A stretch of 63,535 nucleotides of DNA from positions 1-63,535 of the forward strand of contig CAISJH010000611.1 of assembly GCA_903885585.1 (NCBI GenBank). Direction: 5' to 3'. Numbering within the stretch: the first letter of the stretch is position 1; each line of letters opens with the position of its first letter. This DNA is from an uncultured beta proteobacterium (GTDB lineage Bacteria > Pseudomonadota > Gammaproteobacteria > Burkholderiales > Burkholderiaceae_C). The notes beneath the pieces were generated by a model, which was not told the DNA's origin, ran no database searches, and saw only the letters and a list, made by a program, of their open reading frames with translations. The position numbers and the translations under genes are program-made. Shown here one piece after another: positions 7,797 to 15,742 of this stretch.

Positions 7797-8225
7797 TCAG
7801 AAACAGCCAAGGCTGGTGCAGGTCTTCGTTGTGACTCTTCCCGAGCCGTCCGTTGCAGAGATGAACGATGTGTCTCCCATCCTGGTAACGGTCGACGAAA
7901 AGGCGCGGCCAGCGCTGTCTGACCCGTTCTGAATCGTAGTGTTGCCAAAGGTCGTCGATGTGGAATTCCAGGCCTGCCCTTGGCTGTTGTAGCCATTGGT
8001 GAACGATGAATTGCCGATGCGCTGGGTGTTCTGGCTCCAGCTCGATCCGGTGCTGGCGTTAGAGCCATTCACGAAGGTCGAGGAGCCAATGCGGTTAACG
8101 CTATAGCTGTTTCCAGAGGCATCAGTACAGAAGCGGTACGCGCCAGTTCCAGTACAGGTCTGCGCTTGAACAGGCGCCCCAAGGACAAGGACAACGCAGG
8201 CGAATAGGGTCGAGATTGCTTTCAT
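7797..8225 (-). CDS. Secreted repeat protein, R-I-G repeat family (second copy)
   Basis: A signal peptide (MKAISTLFACVVLVLGAPVQAQ) is followed by repeats of 22-24 residues with cores RIGSSTFV, RIGNSSFT, TFGNTTIQ and RMGDTSFI, then a Cys-containing end TCTSLGCF. The signal peptide end (QAQ) and repeat cores match the protein at 5160, so the two are paralogues pointing toward each other across 2.2 kb. An AGGAG lies upstream of the ATG at 8225. Likely exported; role unknown. Confidence 0.7.
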   Translation of the reverse strand: MKAISTLFACVVLVLGAPVQAQTCTGTGAYRFCTDASGNSYSVNRIGSSTFVNGSNASTGSSWSQNTQRIGNSSFTNGYNSQGQAWNSTSTTFGNTTIQNGSDSAGRAFSSTVTRMGDTSFISATDGSGRVTTKTCTSLGCF

Positions 8226-8456
8226 GTGATCTCCTCTAAAGACACACCTGTTTGTAACATACGAATGTTCGTTACTGAAGGTCGGAAGATCGAGTTTTTG
8301 GGGCTCGCGGGATGCTGCGCTTGGCCGCGACATAGTCGCTCCATACGGTGACTCGCCGCAGTAACATTGGTAGTGCGACGTGAACTCCTCGCGACCGCTT
8401 TGGGCGTTGTCAGCCCGAGACTTGCTCTGCTGCCGCGCGGACTGACTTCAGCGGCC

Positions 8457-8480
8457 GAACCCCCTCCAGCGAGGGGGTTC
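8457..8480 (+). terminator. Hairpin, possible terminator
   Basis: A perfect 10-bp stem, GAACCCCCTC and GAGGGGGTTC, with a CAGC loop, followed on the plus strand by GTTATTT. The T stretch is short, so termination is plausible rather than certain. Confidence 0.5.
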
Positions 8481-8504
8481 GTTATTTCAAAATCCCCATG
8501 AATG

Positions 8505-8533
8505 AAGCCCAATCCTTTGGGGGGATTGGGCTT
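8505..8533 (-). terminator. Terminator-like hairpin after the 8586 gene
   Basis: An 11-bp stem of AAGCCCAATCC and GGATTGGGCTT lies 53 bases downstream of the minus-strand gene at 8586. Its layout matches the terminator at 12481, although here the T run is weak. Confidence 0.55.
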
Positions 8534-8585
8534 CGGGGTGTGGTCAATCAATGCTCCGAAACGCTTCCCAGCGTCCGGTTCAAAG

Positions 8586-8819
8586 TTAAGGCTTGCTACC
8601 TGCCTGATCGGGCTTGAGGGCCCGTCTCAGCCGCAGCATGAAACCGTCTCCTCGCAGGTCGAGGACTTCTGCGTTATTGCGTGCTACGCGCAAGGCCTGG
8701 CTTGCAGGCATTTCGTAACAGACCCGCAGGGTCATGTAGTACGCCTTGAACTGCTGCCCATCCGCGGTGGGCACTGTCCACCACGGCGTGCGCACTGGGT
8801 CGTATCCCAATCGCATCAC
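8586..8819 (-). CDS. Small hypothetical protein, 77 aa
   Basis: The ATG overlaps the stop of the DUF3150 gene (ATGA), so translation is probably coupled. The protein, starting MMRLGYDPVRTPWW, has a compact mixed alpha/beta look with LRVCYEMPASQALRVARN and a basic C-terminus. No family is recognised. Its position suggests an accessory to the DUF3150/CobS/CobT-like module. Confidence 0.5.
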   Translation of the reverse strand: MMRLGYDPVRTPWWTVPTADGQQFKAYYMTLRVCYEMPASQALRVARNNAEVLDLRGDGFMLRLRRALKPDQAGSKP

Positions 8820-9865
8820 CAGCTCCAGTCCGCCGTCTCAGCCACCGCAGGCTCCTCTTGCTCTGCTTGGTCCTCAGCTGCAGCTTTTGTGGCTGCCTGC
8901 GTCGGAGCCACGCTGGCCGGAGGATCCGCTGAGGTGGTTGCGCTGCCGCCTGCCGAGGTGGACGCCACGACGGTTGGAGCAATCACTGCCTGTGGCGCAC
9001 TCAATGGCAGGCTCCCCTGCGTAATTGAGATCGATCCTGCACCGGGGGGAAACCCGTTAGCGATGAACGCTTCCAGGTCAACCACGACTTCGGTCACCGC
9101 TTTGACCATCGCGGCTTCGAAGCCAACGATGTAGCCCGACGTCGGCAGCGCTGGCACCATCTTTCCGAAGACATCTGCGATCTCCTGGAGCCGCGGATGC
9201 AAGGTGGCCAGTGCAGCCGCCTTGTCGCGAATGCGCGCCAGCATTTGCCGGCACCCCTGCGTGTGGCGCTCGGATTTCGGCAGCTTGGCCTCGTAAAGCT
9301 CGTCGGCGATTTCCTTGAGCGCCTGCTCGGCAAGCGCCGTTGGAACATCCACGAGGTTTGAAGACGAGGCTCCAGCCTGAACCGCTTGGGCATTGAGCTG
9401 GAGCGAGCCCCAGCGGAACCAGTTGTTGCGCATCACCCAAGCCAAGGTTGGTGCCAGCGCGATGATGCTGCCCGCCTCAGATGGGTGCTCAGACGCGAAT
9501 TCCGTCACCCACCGCTCGTAGTGCGGGTAGACCTGGGTCTCAGCGTGGTCCTTCCAATCGGCAGCGATGCGGTTCAACTCGGCGTGAAGTGCTGTCGCGT
9601 TTTGGTGAGGAACCACCCAGCCTCCGCGAAAGAAGAACTCTTCGAGGCGCGTCCCATAGGAACGGCATGCCCGAAACGCCTTCACTCGCAGGCTCAGGAA
9701 CTTTCGCAGATGCGTCTCATCGACGATCTTCTGCACGACGATGGTTCGCCGGCTCTCCGTCTTCTGGCCGACGGTCAGAGACCTCTCGGCCGAGAACAAC
9801 TGCGAGTTCCAGGACACGAACTCGGCGTCCTTAAAGATCTCAGTCAAGCTCTTGGTGTTGCTCAT
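8816..9865 (-). CDS. DUF3150-family protein
   Basis: About 349 residues. The first 240 residues are a helical domain (SLTVGQKTESRRTIV, then HLRKFLSLRVKAFRACRSYGTRLEEFFFRGGWVVP, seen in pieces) that resembles DUF3150. In conjugative elements that family commonly sits beside CobS-like ATPase and CobT-like VWA genes, exactly as here. The C-terminal 70 residues are Ala, Pro and Glu rich and likely flexible. The biochemical role is unknown; a partner in the AAA+/VWA complex is the best inference. The start at 9865 follows AGGAGG and the conserved hairpin leader. Confidence 0.7.
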   Translation of the reverse strand: MSNTKSLTEIFKDAEFVSWNSQLFSAERSLTVGQKTESRRTIVVQKIVDETHLRKFLSLRVKAFRACRSYGTRLEEFFFRGGWVVPHQNATALHAELNRIAADWKDHAETQVYPHYERWVTEFASEHPSEAGSIIALAPTLAWVMRNNWFRWGSLQLNAQAVQAGASSSNLVDVPTALAEQALKEIADELYEAKLPKSERHTQGCRQMLARIRDKAAALATLHPRLQEIADVFGKMVPALPTSGYIVGFEAAMVKAVTEVVVDLEAFIANGFPPGAGSISITQGSLPLSAPQAVIAPTVVASTSAGGSATTSADPPASVAPTQAATKAAAEDQAEQEEPAVAETADWSW

Positions 9866-9870
9866 GCAAC

Positions 9871-9925
9871 CTCCTGTGTTTGCGGGGCGACATGCCCTGC
9901 TTCTTGCCAAGGGGAAGGTGTTGCG
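9871..9925 (-). promoter_or_regulatory. Conserved hairpin leader of the DUF3150 gene
   Basis: Read on the minus strand: CGCAAC (9925-9920), CTTGGCAAG (9911-9903), a GCAGGGC/GCCCCGC hairpin (9900-9882, one mismatch), then AGGAGG before the ATG. Twelve bases separate CGCAAC from GCAAG. Two further AGAGCTTGCAA copies lie at about 9926-9953. It is one of seven leaders with the same layout. Confidence 0.6.
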
Positions 9926-9963
9926 AGAGCTTGCAATTGCTAGAGAGCTTGCAAAAGTGAAAA

Positions 9964-9991
9964 AGCCCCGAAATCTCGCGATTTCGGGGCT
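9964..9991 (-). terminator. Intrinsic terminator of the cobS-like gene
   Basis: A perfect 12-bp stem, AGCCCCGAAATC and GATTTCGGGGCT, with a TCGC loop, is followed on the minus strand by TTTTT. It is 16 bases past the stop of the CobS-like gene. Confidence 0.88.
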
Positions 9992-10006
9992 CGGGGGGGT
10001 TGTGAA

Positions 10007-11596
10007 TCAGAACGGTGGCGACTTCAGAAGCATCGCCTGCCACAGTTGGCGTGCAACGTGCTGCTCAGCAGGTGACAGCGCGACTGCACTGCCCATCCGC
10101 ATCAAGTTCACCCGGTACAAAAAGTCGGCCAAGTTCGCCGCCTCGGTCACACCAGGTCGAAACTCCAGCGTGCCAATGTCGACGTAGCCCTTGGCGAGCT
10201 TTTCAGGCGACTTCGAGGCGAAGTACTTCGAGTCCACCGTACGCGGCGTGAGAGCTTTTCCGAACGAACCGAACCAGACCTCATGGCCAAGAGTGCGGCT
10301 TGTCCTGCCTCCATTGGCCGTGACTGGCAGGTACTCGACCTGCTCCACCACGGCCCATATCTTCGGGGCGCCATTGTTGTGATGAGCCAAAAGCTGAGTC
10401 ACCAGGGCCATCGACGGGTTGCCTGCAGCTTGCGGTGCCACTTGCTGCGAAGCAGTTCCTGCGGAACTCGCCACTGCAGGTGCAGCTGACGCCCCACTTT
10501 GAGGTGCTGGCGCCACTGGCTTCGGCCCGAAGTCCTTGCCATGGATAGTCTTCTCAAGGATCGTCTGAATCGCTTTGGCATCCGTCGGGTTGGCGCCGTC
10601 GAGCAGCGCGAAGCGCAGGGCCTCGGTGATCGCCTCGGTCTGCCTCGGTCCTCCCAACGCGCCTTTGCGCTTGTGTATGAGCTTGGCCCAGCGAACCATG
10701 ATCCGGGTCGAAATGGTGGTCTCGATCACAGCTCCCTTGAAGGCAGCCCTGGTTTCGTTAGCCACCGCGAGCATCGCCTCCATCAGTTGGCCCGACAAGC
10801 CAGGGACTGTCTTGGCGAGGATCTGGGCCTCCTGGGTCTGCGGCATGTAGTCGACCCGCATCGTCAGAAACCGGTGCATGAGGGCCACCGACATCCTCTG
10901 GATGCCCCGATACACGGTGGTGTCGTCGTCATTCACTGCGTTGCCGGTCATTGCGACCCGCATTTGCGGATGCGGCGCGACGATCTCGCCCGTCTCGGGA
11001 ACAAGAAGGCTCCCGCCATCGAGCAAGGTGTTGAACGCGCCGAAGGTGGACGGTGGCAAGAAGTTGCCCTCATCCATCAGAAGCACGCCGCCCCGTCTTG
11101 CAGCGGTGACCGCCGGGCCGTCCTGGAAACGTGTGACCACGCCCGAAGACAGACTGCGAGAAACCCACTCCAGCAAGGTTTCGCCATCTTCAGCACCTTT
11201 GAAGATGCTTTTGAGAGCTGCGCCAGCCTTGGACAACAAACCGTCCTGAGCCTTCATCGCGCCAGGAACCAGAGTCATGGACCCCAGCATCTCGGCGAAT
11301 TCCAGCTTGGAATGGCATGCGATCCGCCACACCTCGATGTTGAGCCTGGCGCAAACCTGCTCGATCAGGCTGGATTTGCCGCATCCGGTCGGGCCTTGCA
11401 CCAACAGGTTCTTGGCCACGTCGCCCTCGAGCCAGAGGAGGACATTCTTCAACTGATCCCGATTGAACTCGTAGGCCGGGTCGATTTCCGGGACGAAGGG
11501 CGTGCGCTGGTCGTACACCTTCACGGTGACGGAATCAGGCGCGGAAATGTTGAACACCTCGGCCGCCTTGGCGACCTTGAAAGATCTCTCTTGCAT
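10007..11596 (-). CDS. CobS-like AAA+ ATPase (MoxR/CbbQ type)
   Basis: The 529-residue protein has Walker A GPTGCGKSS (about 68-76), Walker B GGVLLMDEGN (about 169-178) and a RVAMTGNA sensor region, all typical of CobS/MoxR AAA+ ATPases. These work with VWA proteins such as the CobT-like product of 12530. No cobalamin genes are near, so a role in cobalt insertion is unlikely; remodelling of a protein or nucleoprotein complex is more plausible. After a Gln/Ala-rich linker (about 365-410) there is an extra C-terminal domain of about 110 residues (KIWAVVEQVEYLPV onward) absent from cobalamin CobS. The start at 11596 is fixed by AAGGAGA. Confidence 0.85.
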   Translation of the reverse strand: MQERSFKVAKAAEVFNISAPDSVTVKVYDQRTPFVPEIDPAYEFNRDQLKNVLLWLEGDVAKNLLVQGPTGCGKSSLIEQVCARLNIEVWRIACHSKLEFAEMLGSMTLVPGAMKAQDGLLSKAGAALKSIFKGAEDGETLLEWVSRSLSSGVVTRFQDGPAVTAARRGGVLLMDEGNFLPPSTFGAFNTLLDGGSLLVPETGEIVAPHPQMRVAMTGNAVNDDDTTVYRGIQRMSVALMHRFLTMRVDYMPQTQEAQILAKTVPGLSGQLMEAMLAVANETRAAFKGAVIETTISTRIMVRWAKLIHKRKGALGGPRQTEAITEALRFALLDGANPTDAKAIQTILEKTIHGKDFGPKPVAPAPQSGASAAPAVASSAGTASQQVAPQAAGNPSMALVTQLLAHHNNGAPKIWAVVEQVEYLPVTANGGRTSRTLGHEVWFGSFGKALTPRTVDSKYFASKSPEKLAKGYVDIGTLEFRPGVTEAANLADFLYRVNLMRMGSAVALSPAEQHVARQLWQAMLLKSPPF

Positions 11597-11600
11597 GTGA

Positions 11601-11651
11601 TCTCCTTGCCGCGACCATCGCGGCTCCACTTGCAAGAGGTAGGGTGTTGCG
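11601..11651 (-). promoter_or_regulatory. Conserved hairpin leader of the cobS-like gene
   Basis: On the minus strand: CGCAAC (11651-11646), 12 bases, GCAAG within CTTGCAAG (11636-11629), a perfect 7-bp hairpin GCCGCGA/TCGCGGC with a 3-base loop (11624-11608), then AAGGAGA. The hairpin touches the Shine-Dalgarno sequence. Confidence 0.65.
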
Positions 11652-11692
11652 GGGGCGCTGAATTGACGGGTCCGTGGCGCCGACCGACAAAA

Positions 11693-11723
11693 GCCCGCTG
11701 CAGCTTGGAGGCTGACAGCGGGC
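11693..11723 (-). terminator. Intrinsic terminator of the 11744 gene
   Basis: GCCCGCTG and CAGCGGGC form an 8-bp stem followed on the minus strand by TTTTG. It is 20 bases past the stop codon. Confidence 0.8.
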
Positions 11724-11743
11724 GGGGATGTGGAAATCAGGTT

Positions 11744-12379
11744 TCAGGCTTCAGCCATTACCCTGGCCGGAGAAGTCAGGCAGCGAAGCCACTGAGACCG
11801 CTCCTTGCCGTCAACCTTCAAGGCTGAGATCGACCAAAAAAGAGTCCCGGCCAGATGCGTACACCTCTGGTGGACAGCGGTCTCAGCCAGCATCTCTTGA
11901 TGGGGAGCCAGTCCGGGCCGCAGCGCGATGTCCACATCAGCCTTCGCTGAGCCTCTGAGGCTGTCGAACGCGATATGCACGTTCGCGGTGCCAAGGCTGG
12001 CGCCGTTCATGGAAATCTCAAGGATCCACTCTCCTCGGCCGCCACGTGCGACGGTATCGACTCCGCCTGGTCGATTCAACAGGCCTTGAGCACCAGCCAA
12101 GGTGATCGGCTTCACAACGGGGTCGGCGCTCGACGCCTTCGCGTGAAAAAACGCGGACGCGCCACTGGCCAGGTAGTTTGATCCGGCGTTCGGGGCCAGG
12201 CCCAGGACGAAGACCTGAGTGCCAGTGCTTCGAACAGCAACCAGGTACTCGAGTCCGGTTACAGCTGTCTCGCTCAGCAACCGCCGATCGTGGACGGTGA
12301 AGTCCTCTGTGTAGTGCTGCAGCACTTGGAGCACCCGCGGCGCCAACTGGTCGTACAGCGCTTCTGCAATCGGGTTCAT
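11744..12379 (-). CDS. Hypothetical protein between cobS-like and cobT-like genes, 211 aa
   Basis: The start at 12379 (MNPIAEALYDQLAPRVLQVL) follows AGGAGA and the conserved leader. The protein appears mixed alpha/beta with alternating strands (YLVAVRSTGTQVFVLGLAP, later WILEISMNGASLG and HIAFDSLRG) and no signal peptide or membrane segment. I do not recognise the family. It lies between the AAA+ and VWA genes with its own terminator and leader, so it may be a component or substrate of that module. Confidence 0.6.
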   Translation of the reverse strand: MNPIAEALYDQLAPRVLQVLQHYTEDFTVHDRRLLSETAVTGLEYLVAVRSTGTQVFVLGLAPNAGSNYLASGASAFFHAKASSADPVVKPITLAGAQGLLNRPGGVDTVARGGRGEWILEISMNGASLGTANVHIAFDSLRGSAKADVDIALRPGLAPHQEMLAETAVHQRCTHLAGTLFWSISALKVDGKERSQWLRCLTSPARVMAEA

Positions 12380-12389
12380 AGGGATTTTT

Positions 12390-12450
12390 CTCCTGCTAAC
12401 GCGGCGCCGGGATGGCGCCATCTCACGCTTGCCAAGGGCAATGGATTGCA
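12390..12450 (-). promoter_or_regulatory. Conserved hairpin leader of the 11744 gene
   Basis: On the minus strand: TGCAAT in place of CGCAAC (about 12450-12445), 12 bases, GCAAG in CTTGGCAAG (12436-12428), GGCGCC/GGCGCC hairpin (12419-12403), then AGGAGA. It is the most divergent of the seven full leaders in its first box. Confidence 0.5.
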
Positions 12451-12480
12451 CGGCCGTGGATCGGCCACAGGGGCGGAAAA

Positions 12481-12509
12481 AAACCCGATCCTTTGGGGGG
12501 ATCGGGTTT
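12481..12509 (-). terminator. Intrinsic terminator of the cobT-like gene
   Basis: AAACCCGATC and GATCGGGTTT form a 10-bp stem followed on the minus strand by a run of seven T residues, 20 bases after the stop codon. Confidence 0.92.
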
Positions 12510-12529
12510 CGGGTGGGATAGGGAGTAGC

Positions 12530-14680
12530 TCAGACCCGTTGGGTCTGCACCGCGGCTTTGACCGAGGCAAACATGCCGTTGGCCAACTCTTCCGACTGGT
12601 GAACAGTCGTATGTGCAATGCCGAACTTGTCGAGCACTTGCTTGAAGCTGCTCATTGCTGGCGCCCCGCTTGCGGAGATCAGCAAAGTTGCGACTTCAAC
12701 TCCAGCACGTCTGGCTTCAGCCATGGCTGCGGCTGCAGCGGTTTCGTCCGCCGGTATGCCATCGGTGAGCAAGACCAGAAGCTTGCGCTGTTCTTGCCTG
12801 TTGGCTATCTCTGGGACCACCGATAGCAAAGCCTGGTCGGTGCACGTCGATCCCTCGGTCAGCGGCGTCATGTAGAGCCTATGGCGCCGCCAGCTTTGGT
12901 CGAAGGACTTCACCCGCGTGAGTTGATGTCCAAACAGGCGGACCGCGAACGGCACCTGGAATCGATCCAACACATCGCCGAGTGCCCTCGTGCATGCGTA
13001 GGCCGCCTCCAGGCAGCTCATCTGGCCACCGAACCCAGAGCGCATGGACCCAGAGATGTCGGTGAGGATCAGCACGGAGGTGTCGATCCCCTCCTGCTCA
13101 TCCTGGTGCCTGAAGATCCGAGTCTTGGCGGCCGTGATGACGCCGGGGAGGATTCGCGACTGGATGCGGCGCCCGGTGCGCCTGAAATCCACCGCCGTCT
13201 CCACCAGACTGGTGAGTGCGTCCTCGAGCTTGTTTCCAAGCTTGATGGAAACGGGTCGAGCGAGCTCTCCAATCCGCTGAGACAGATGGGGCACCTCATC
13301 GACCAAGTCACGTGCGTTCAGATCCCAGCGGGTGCCGGCACCTCTGGCTCCTGGTGACTCATCGCCGCTGCCGAAAGTAGGCTTATGGGCCTTTCCGGCG
13401 GCACCGAGTGCCTTGGAGAGCTGATCGGCAAACTCGCCCGAACCGGTCTGGCTTGCCGTGGCATCCAGGACCTTCCTGGCCATCTCCTGAGCCTTGGCTT
13501 GCGCCTCAGCCTGGGCACTTGGCTTCGGCTGCGGCTGCGGCTGTGGACTTGCCTGGCTCTGCTGCTCTTCAGGCTGACCCGCGCCCGGCTGACTGGCCGG
13601 TGCCGTGGGCTGCCCAGTTCCACTGCGTGAACCCTGTCCGGGGGATGCAGACTGACCTTGTTTGGGTGCACCTTGTGAGGCACCCGAAGAACCTGGCGCA
13701 CCTGGCGCACCCGTGCCGGGCTCGCCCTGGCTGGCCTGTTCGTTGCCTGAGTCCTGCCCTGATGAGGCTGAACCTGGCTTGCCGCGTTGTGGGTCGGTTT
13801 GCCCGTCCTGCGCTGGCTGTCCCGACTGGCCACCCTTGCCTTCTTGGTCGGCTTCGTCATTACCACCCTGCCCCGGCTGTTGCCCTGGCTGCGGGCCATC
13901 CTGCTGGGTTTGCTGTTGAGCTTGATCCTGGGCGCCGGCTTGTGCCGACTCCTGATCCTGGCTCTCATGCCCTTGCTGCTGTTCGGGGGGTGGTTGCCCT
14001 TGCTCATCGCCTTGGCCTTGCGCCTGTTGGGCGATGAGCGCGACGATCTCCTTGGCCAGGACTATGGCCTGCTGCGTGCTGGCGACCTGGTCGACTTCGC
14101 AGGCTTTTTGCCAAACCTTCTCGACCAGCTCTGGACCCAAAGACGCCTCCGCGAACTCGCGGTGGGCTTTGTAGAGATCGGCCAGCACCACCTGGCCGCG
14201 CTTGACGGTGCGCAGCCCCGTCAGCACCGTGTTGACCACGTGGGCCGCAGGTTCGGACTTCGGGTCCGGGCCGCGGAAGACCCCTCGCCGCAGCATGATC
14301 TCGAGCGCCTTGTCGATGGTGGGCGCGCACCCTGGCTTGAGTGCGCAAAGTTCGCGCTCGCCCCACACGTCCTCCAGGATGTTGGAGATCGCCAGGGTGA
14401 TCGCCGGTTCGCCTTCAAGCAGCGTCTGCCCAAGGTCAAAGTCCGTCTGCCGGCAGTGCACGCCGGCCTCGTGATCTACCAGCCCTTCGGCAAGGATCGC
14501 GTCCTCCTGCGATCCCATCTGCTGGCGCAGAGGCAGGAAGATCGTTTTGCCATCAGTCATCGCGGTGGGCAGCCGCTCGTCGAACCGGATGTCCACGCCC
14601 CAGCTGAGTCCCAGGATCCGGGCGTACACCGCCAGGCTCCTGGTGTCGGCGCCAAGGCCGTCTTTGTTGCTTGCTTGCAT
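12530..14680 (-). CDS. CobT-like VWA domain protein
   Basis: The 716-residue protein has three parts. An N-terminal domain contains LVDHEAGVHCRQTDF (about residues 66-80), a His/Glu motif common in element-borne CobT-like proteins. A long Gln/Gly/Pro-rich linker runs from about 220 to 400. A C-terminal VWA domain carries the metal site motif TDISGSMRS (about 540) and a later LLTDGIPADET. CobT-like proteins pair with CobS-like AAA+ ATPases, here two genes downstream. Since no cobalamin genes are present, a magnesium-chelatase-like remodelling machine for DNA or protein is inferred. The start has GAGGAG and the conserved leader. Confidence 0.82.
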   Translation of the reverse strand: MQASNKDGLGADTRSLAVYARILGLSWGVDIRFDERLPTAMTDGKTIFLPLRQQMGSQEDAILAEGLVDHEAGVHCRQTDFDLGQTLLEGEPAITLAISNILEDVWGERELCALKPGCAPTIDKALEIMLRRGVFRGPDPKSEPAAHVVNTVLTGLRTVKRGQVVLADLYKAHREFAEASLGPELVEKVWQKACEVDQVASTQQAIVLAKEIVALIAQQAQGQGDEQGQPPPEQQQGHESQDQESAQAGAQDQAQQQTQQDGPQPGQQPGQGGNDEADQEGKGGQSGQPAQDGQTDPQRGKPGSASSGQDSGNEQASQGEPGTGAPGAPGSSGASQGAPKQGQSASPGQGSRSGTGQPTAPASQPGAGQPEEQQSQASPQPQPQPKPSAQAEAQAKAQEMARKVLDATASQTGSGEFADQLSKALGAAGKAHKPTFGSGDESPGARGAGTRWDLNARDLVDEVPHLSQRIGELARPVSIKLGNKLEDALTSLVETAVDFRRTGRRIQSRILPGVITAAKTRIFRHQDEQEGIDTSVLILTDISGSMRSGFGGQMSCLEAAYACTRALGDVLDRFQVPFAVRLFGHQLTRVKSFDQSWRRHRLYMTPLTEGSTCTDQALLSVVPEIANRQEQRKLLVLLTDGIPADETAAAAAMAEARRAGVEVATLLISASGAPAMSSFKQVLDKFGIAHTTVHQSEELANGMFASVKAAVQTQRV

Positions 14681-14684
14681 GTTT

Positions 14685-14735
14685 TCTCCTCGCCGCGACC
14701 GCCGCGGCTTTGCTTGCGAGGAGAGATGCGTTGCG
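14685..14735 (-). promoter_or_regulatory. Conserved hairpin leader of the cobT-like gene
   Basis: On the minus strand: CGCAAC (14735-14730), 12 bases, GCAAG in CTCGCAAG (about 14720-14712), hairpin GCCGCG/CGCGGC (14708-14692), then GAGGAGA and the ATG at 14680. The hairpin sequence is nearly that of the cobS-like leader. Confidence 0.65.
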
Positions 14736-14828
14736 CGCGCCTGGAATCTCGAATATCCCTACGTGGAAGTCGGGTTTCGTTTGACTGTTGCGTGGTCGTA
14801 TAACCTAATATTCACATATCGATTTTGC

Positions 14829-14848
14829 TTGCGTATGTTGTTACGCAA
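14829..14848. promoter_or_regulatory. TTGCGTA inverted repeat upstream of the DUF4116-like gene
   Basis: TTGCGTA (14829-14835) and TACGCAA (14842-14848) form a perfect 7-bp inverted repeat with a 6-base spacer, 43 bases before the ATG at 14891. The same heptamer recurs near other starts. It is a candidate operator. Confidence 0.5.
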
Positions 14849-14890
14849 CCTGATCGTACTACTGTCGGCTCAACTCTCGGAACACTACAC

Positions 14891-15742
14891 ATGGCACATG
14901 CCTCCACTGCAGGCGCATCACGCGCCAACCCCAGCAATCAGCCGACCCGGTCTTACAGGGTGCGCCTCTTGGATCTGCTTGTGGAGCATGGCCCGCTCGA
15001 CTGCAGTCAGGCGTCGCGCTTGACCGGTATTCCACGCACAGTCGTCGCGGCAACCCTGCACGCTGCGCGTTCGCGCGGAATGGTGAGCGTGGTTCCCCGA
15101 TCACAACTGCCGGCCAACCACCCCTGCATCGCTGCAGGCGCCGGATCCAGGAGCTTTGTGTACCGATTCGCGTCGTACGAACCTTGCGCAGCCACACCCC
15201 AGCCCAAGCACGAGTCGACCGGTTCAAGCTTCCCTGAAGACGTGGTCCGAGTCCTGGAGGACGTCTTCTACCCCACCATGCGGGCCAGCGTGAGCGCTCT
15301 GGGCTCCATCACGCAACGCCGACGCGTCGTGCAGCTTCCGATGTCCTCGCACGACACCATGGAGAAGTTCGTACAGGAGGATGGAATGCGGCTTTTCTGG
15401 GTGCCGCGCAGCCAACGCACGTTGAAGGTCCGGATGGCCGCGTTGAGGGCCAACGGGATGGCTATCCAATACCTCAGCCGAGATGAACTTACTGAGGAGC
15501 TTTGCGTGACTGCGGTCAAGCGCTCTTGGATGGCGCTGCAGTTCATTCCTGCTGAGTGGCGCACTCTTGGTGTTCGCCTGGCTGCCGTGCGCCACTCCTG
15601 TAGCGCACTCGCATTGCTCTCCGAGCACGAGCAATCCCCAGAGGTCATGTCTGCGGCGCAGGCCAGCTTGGCCAGCGCAAGTTCCAAGCCGAACGCACTT
15701 GGCTCTGCCGTGCGCAGCCGCGACGCCCAGCTGCTGATGTAG
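14891..15742 (+). CDS. Winged-helix protein with DUF4116-like repeats, N-terminal part before an in-frame TAG
   Basis: Residues 20-70 look like a winged helix (YRVRLLDLLVEHG, then ASRLTGIPRTVVAATLHAARSRG). From about residue 125 repeats of about 24 residues appear, with the pattern RT..VR.AA.R..G.A...L (RTLKVRMAALRANGMAIQYL, then TEELCVTAVKRSWMALQFI). These resemble DUF4116-type repeats, of unknown function. The frame ends at TAG 15740-15742, yet the same frame continues with more repeats to 16204. The gene starts a plus-strand group with the methyltransferase and the RNA polymerase alpha paralogue. Confidence 0.65.
   Translation: MAHASTAGASRANPSNQPTRSYRVRLLDLLVEHGPLDCSQASRLTGIPRTVVAATLHAARSRGMVSVVPRSQLPANHPCIAAGAGSRSFVYRFASYEPCAATPQPKHESTGSSFPEDVVRVLEDVFYPTMRASVSALGSITQRRRVVQLPMSSHDTMEKFVQEDGMRLFWVPRSQRTLKVRMAALRANGMAIQYLSRDELTEELCVTAVKRSWMALQFIPAEWRTLGVRLAAVRHSCSALALLSEHEQSPEVMSAAQASLASASSKPNALGSAVRSRDAQLLM

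Larger units (their letters stand above)
8226..8585. other. 360-bp gene-free region with two hairpins
   Basis: No gene is supported here. The left part is the upstream region of the repeat protein gene; the right part contains two strong hairpins described separately. Confidence 0.5.

Noticed and set aside
13318-14037. Long frames on both strands over the Gln/Gly/Pro-rich part of the cobT-like gene
   Set aside because: They are shadows of the low-complexity linker; composition is repetitive and no start or family supports them.
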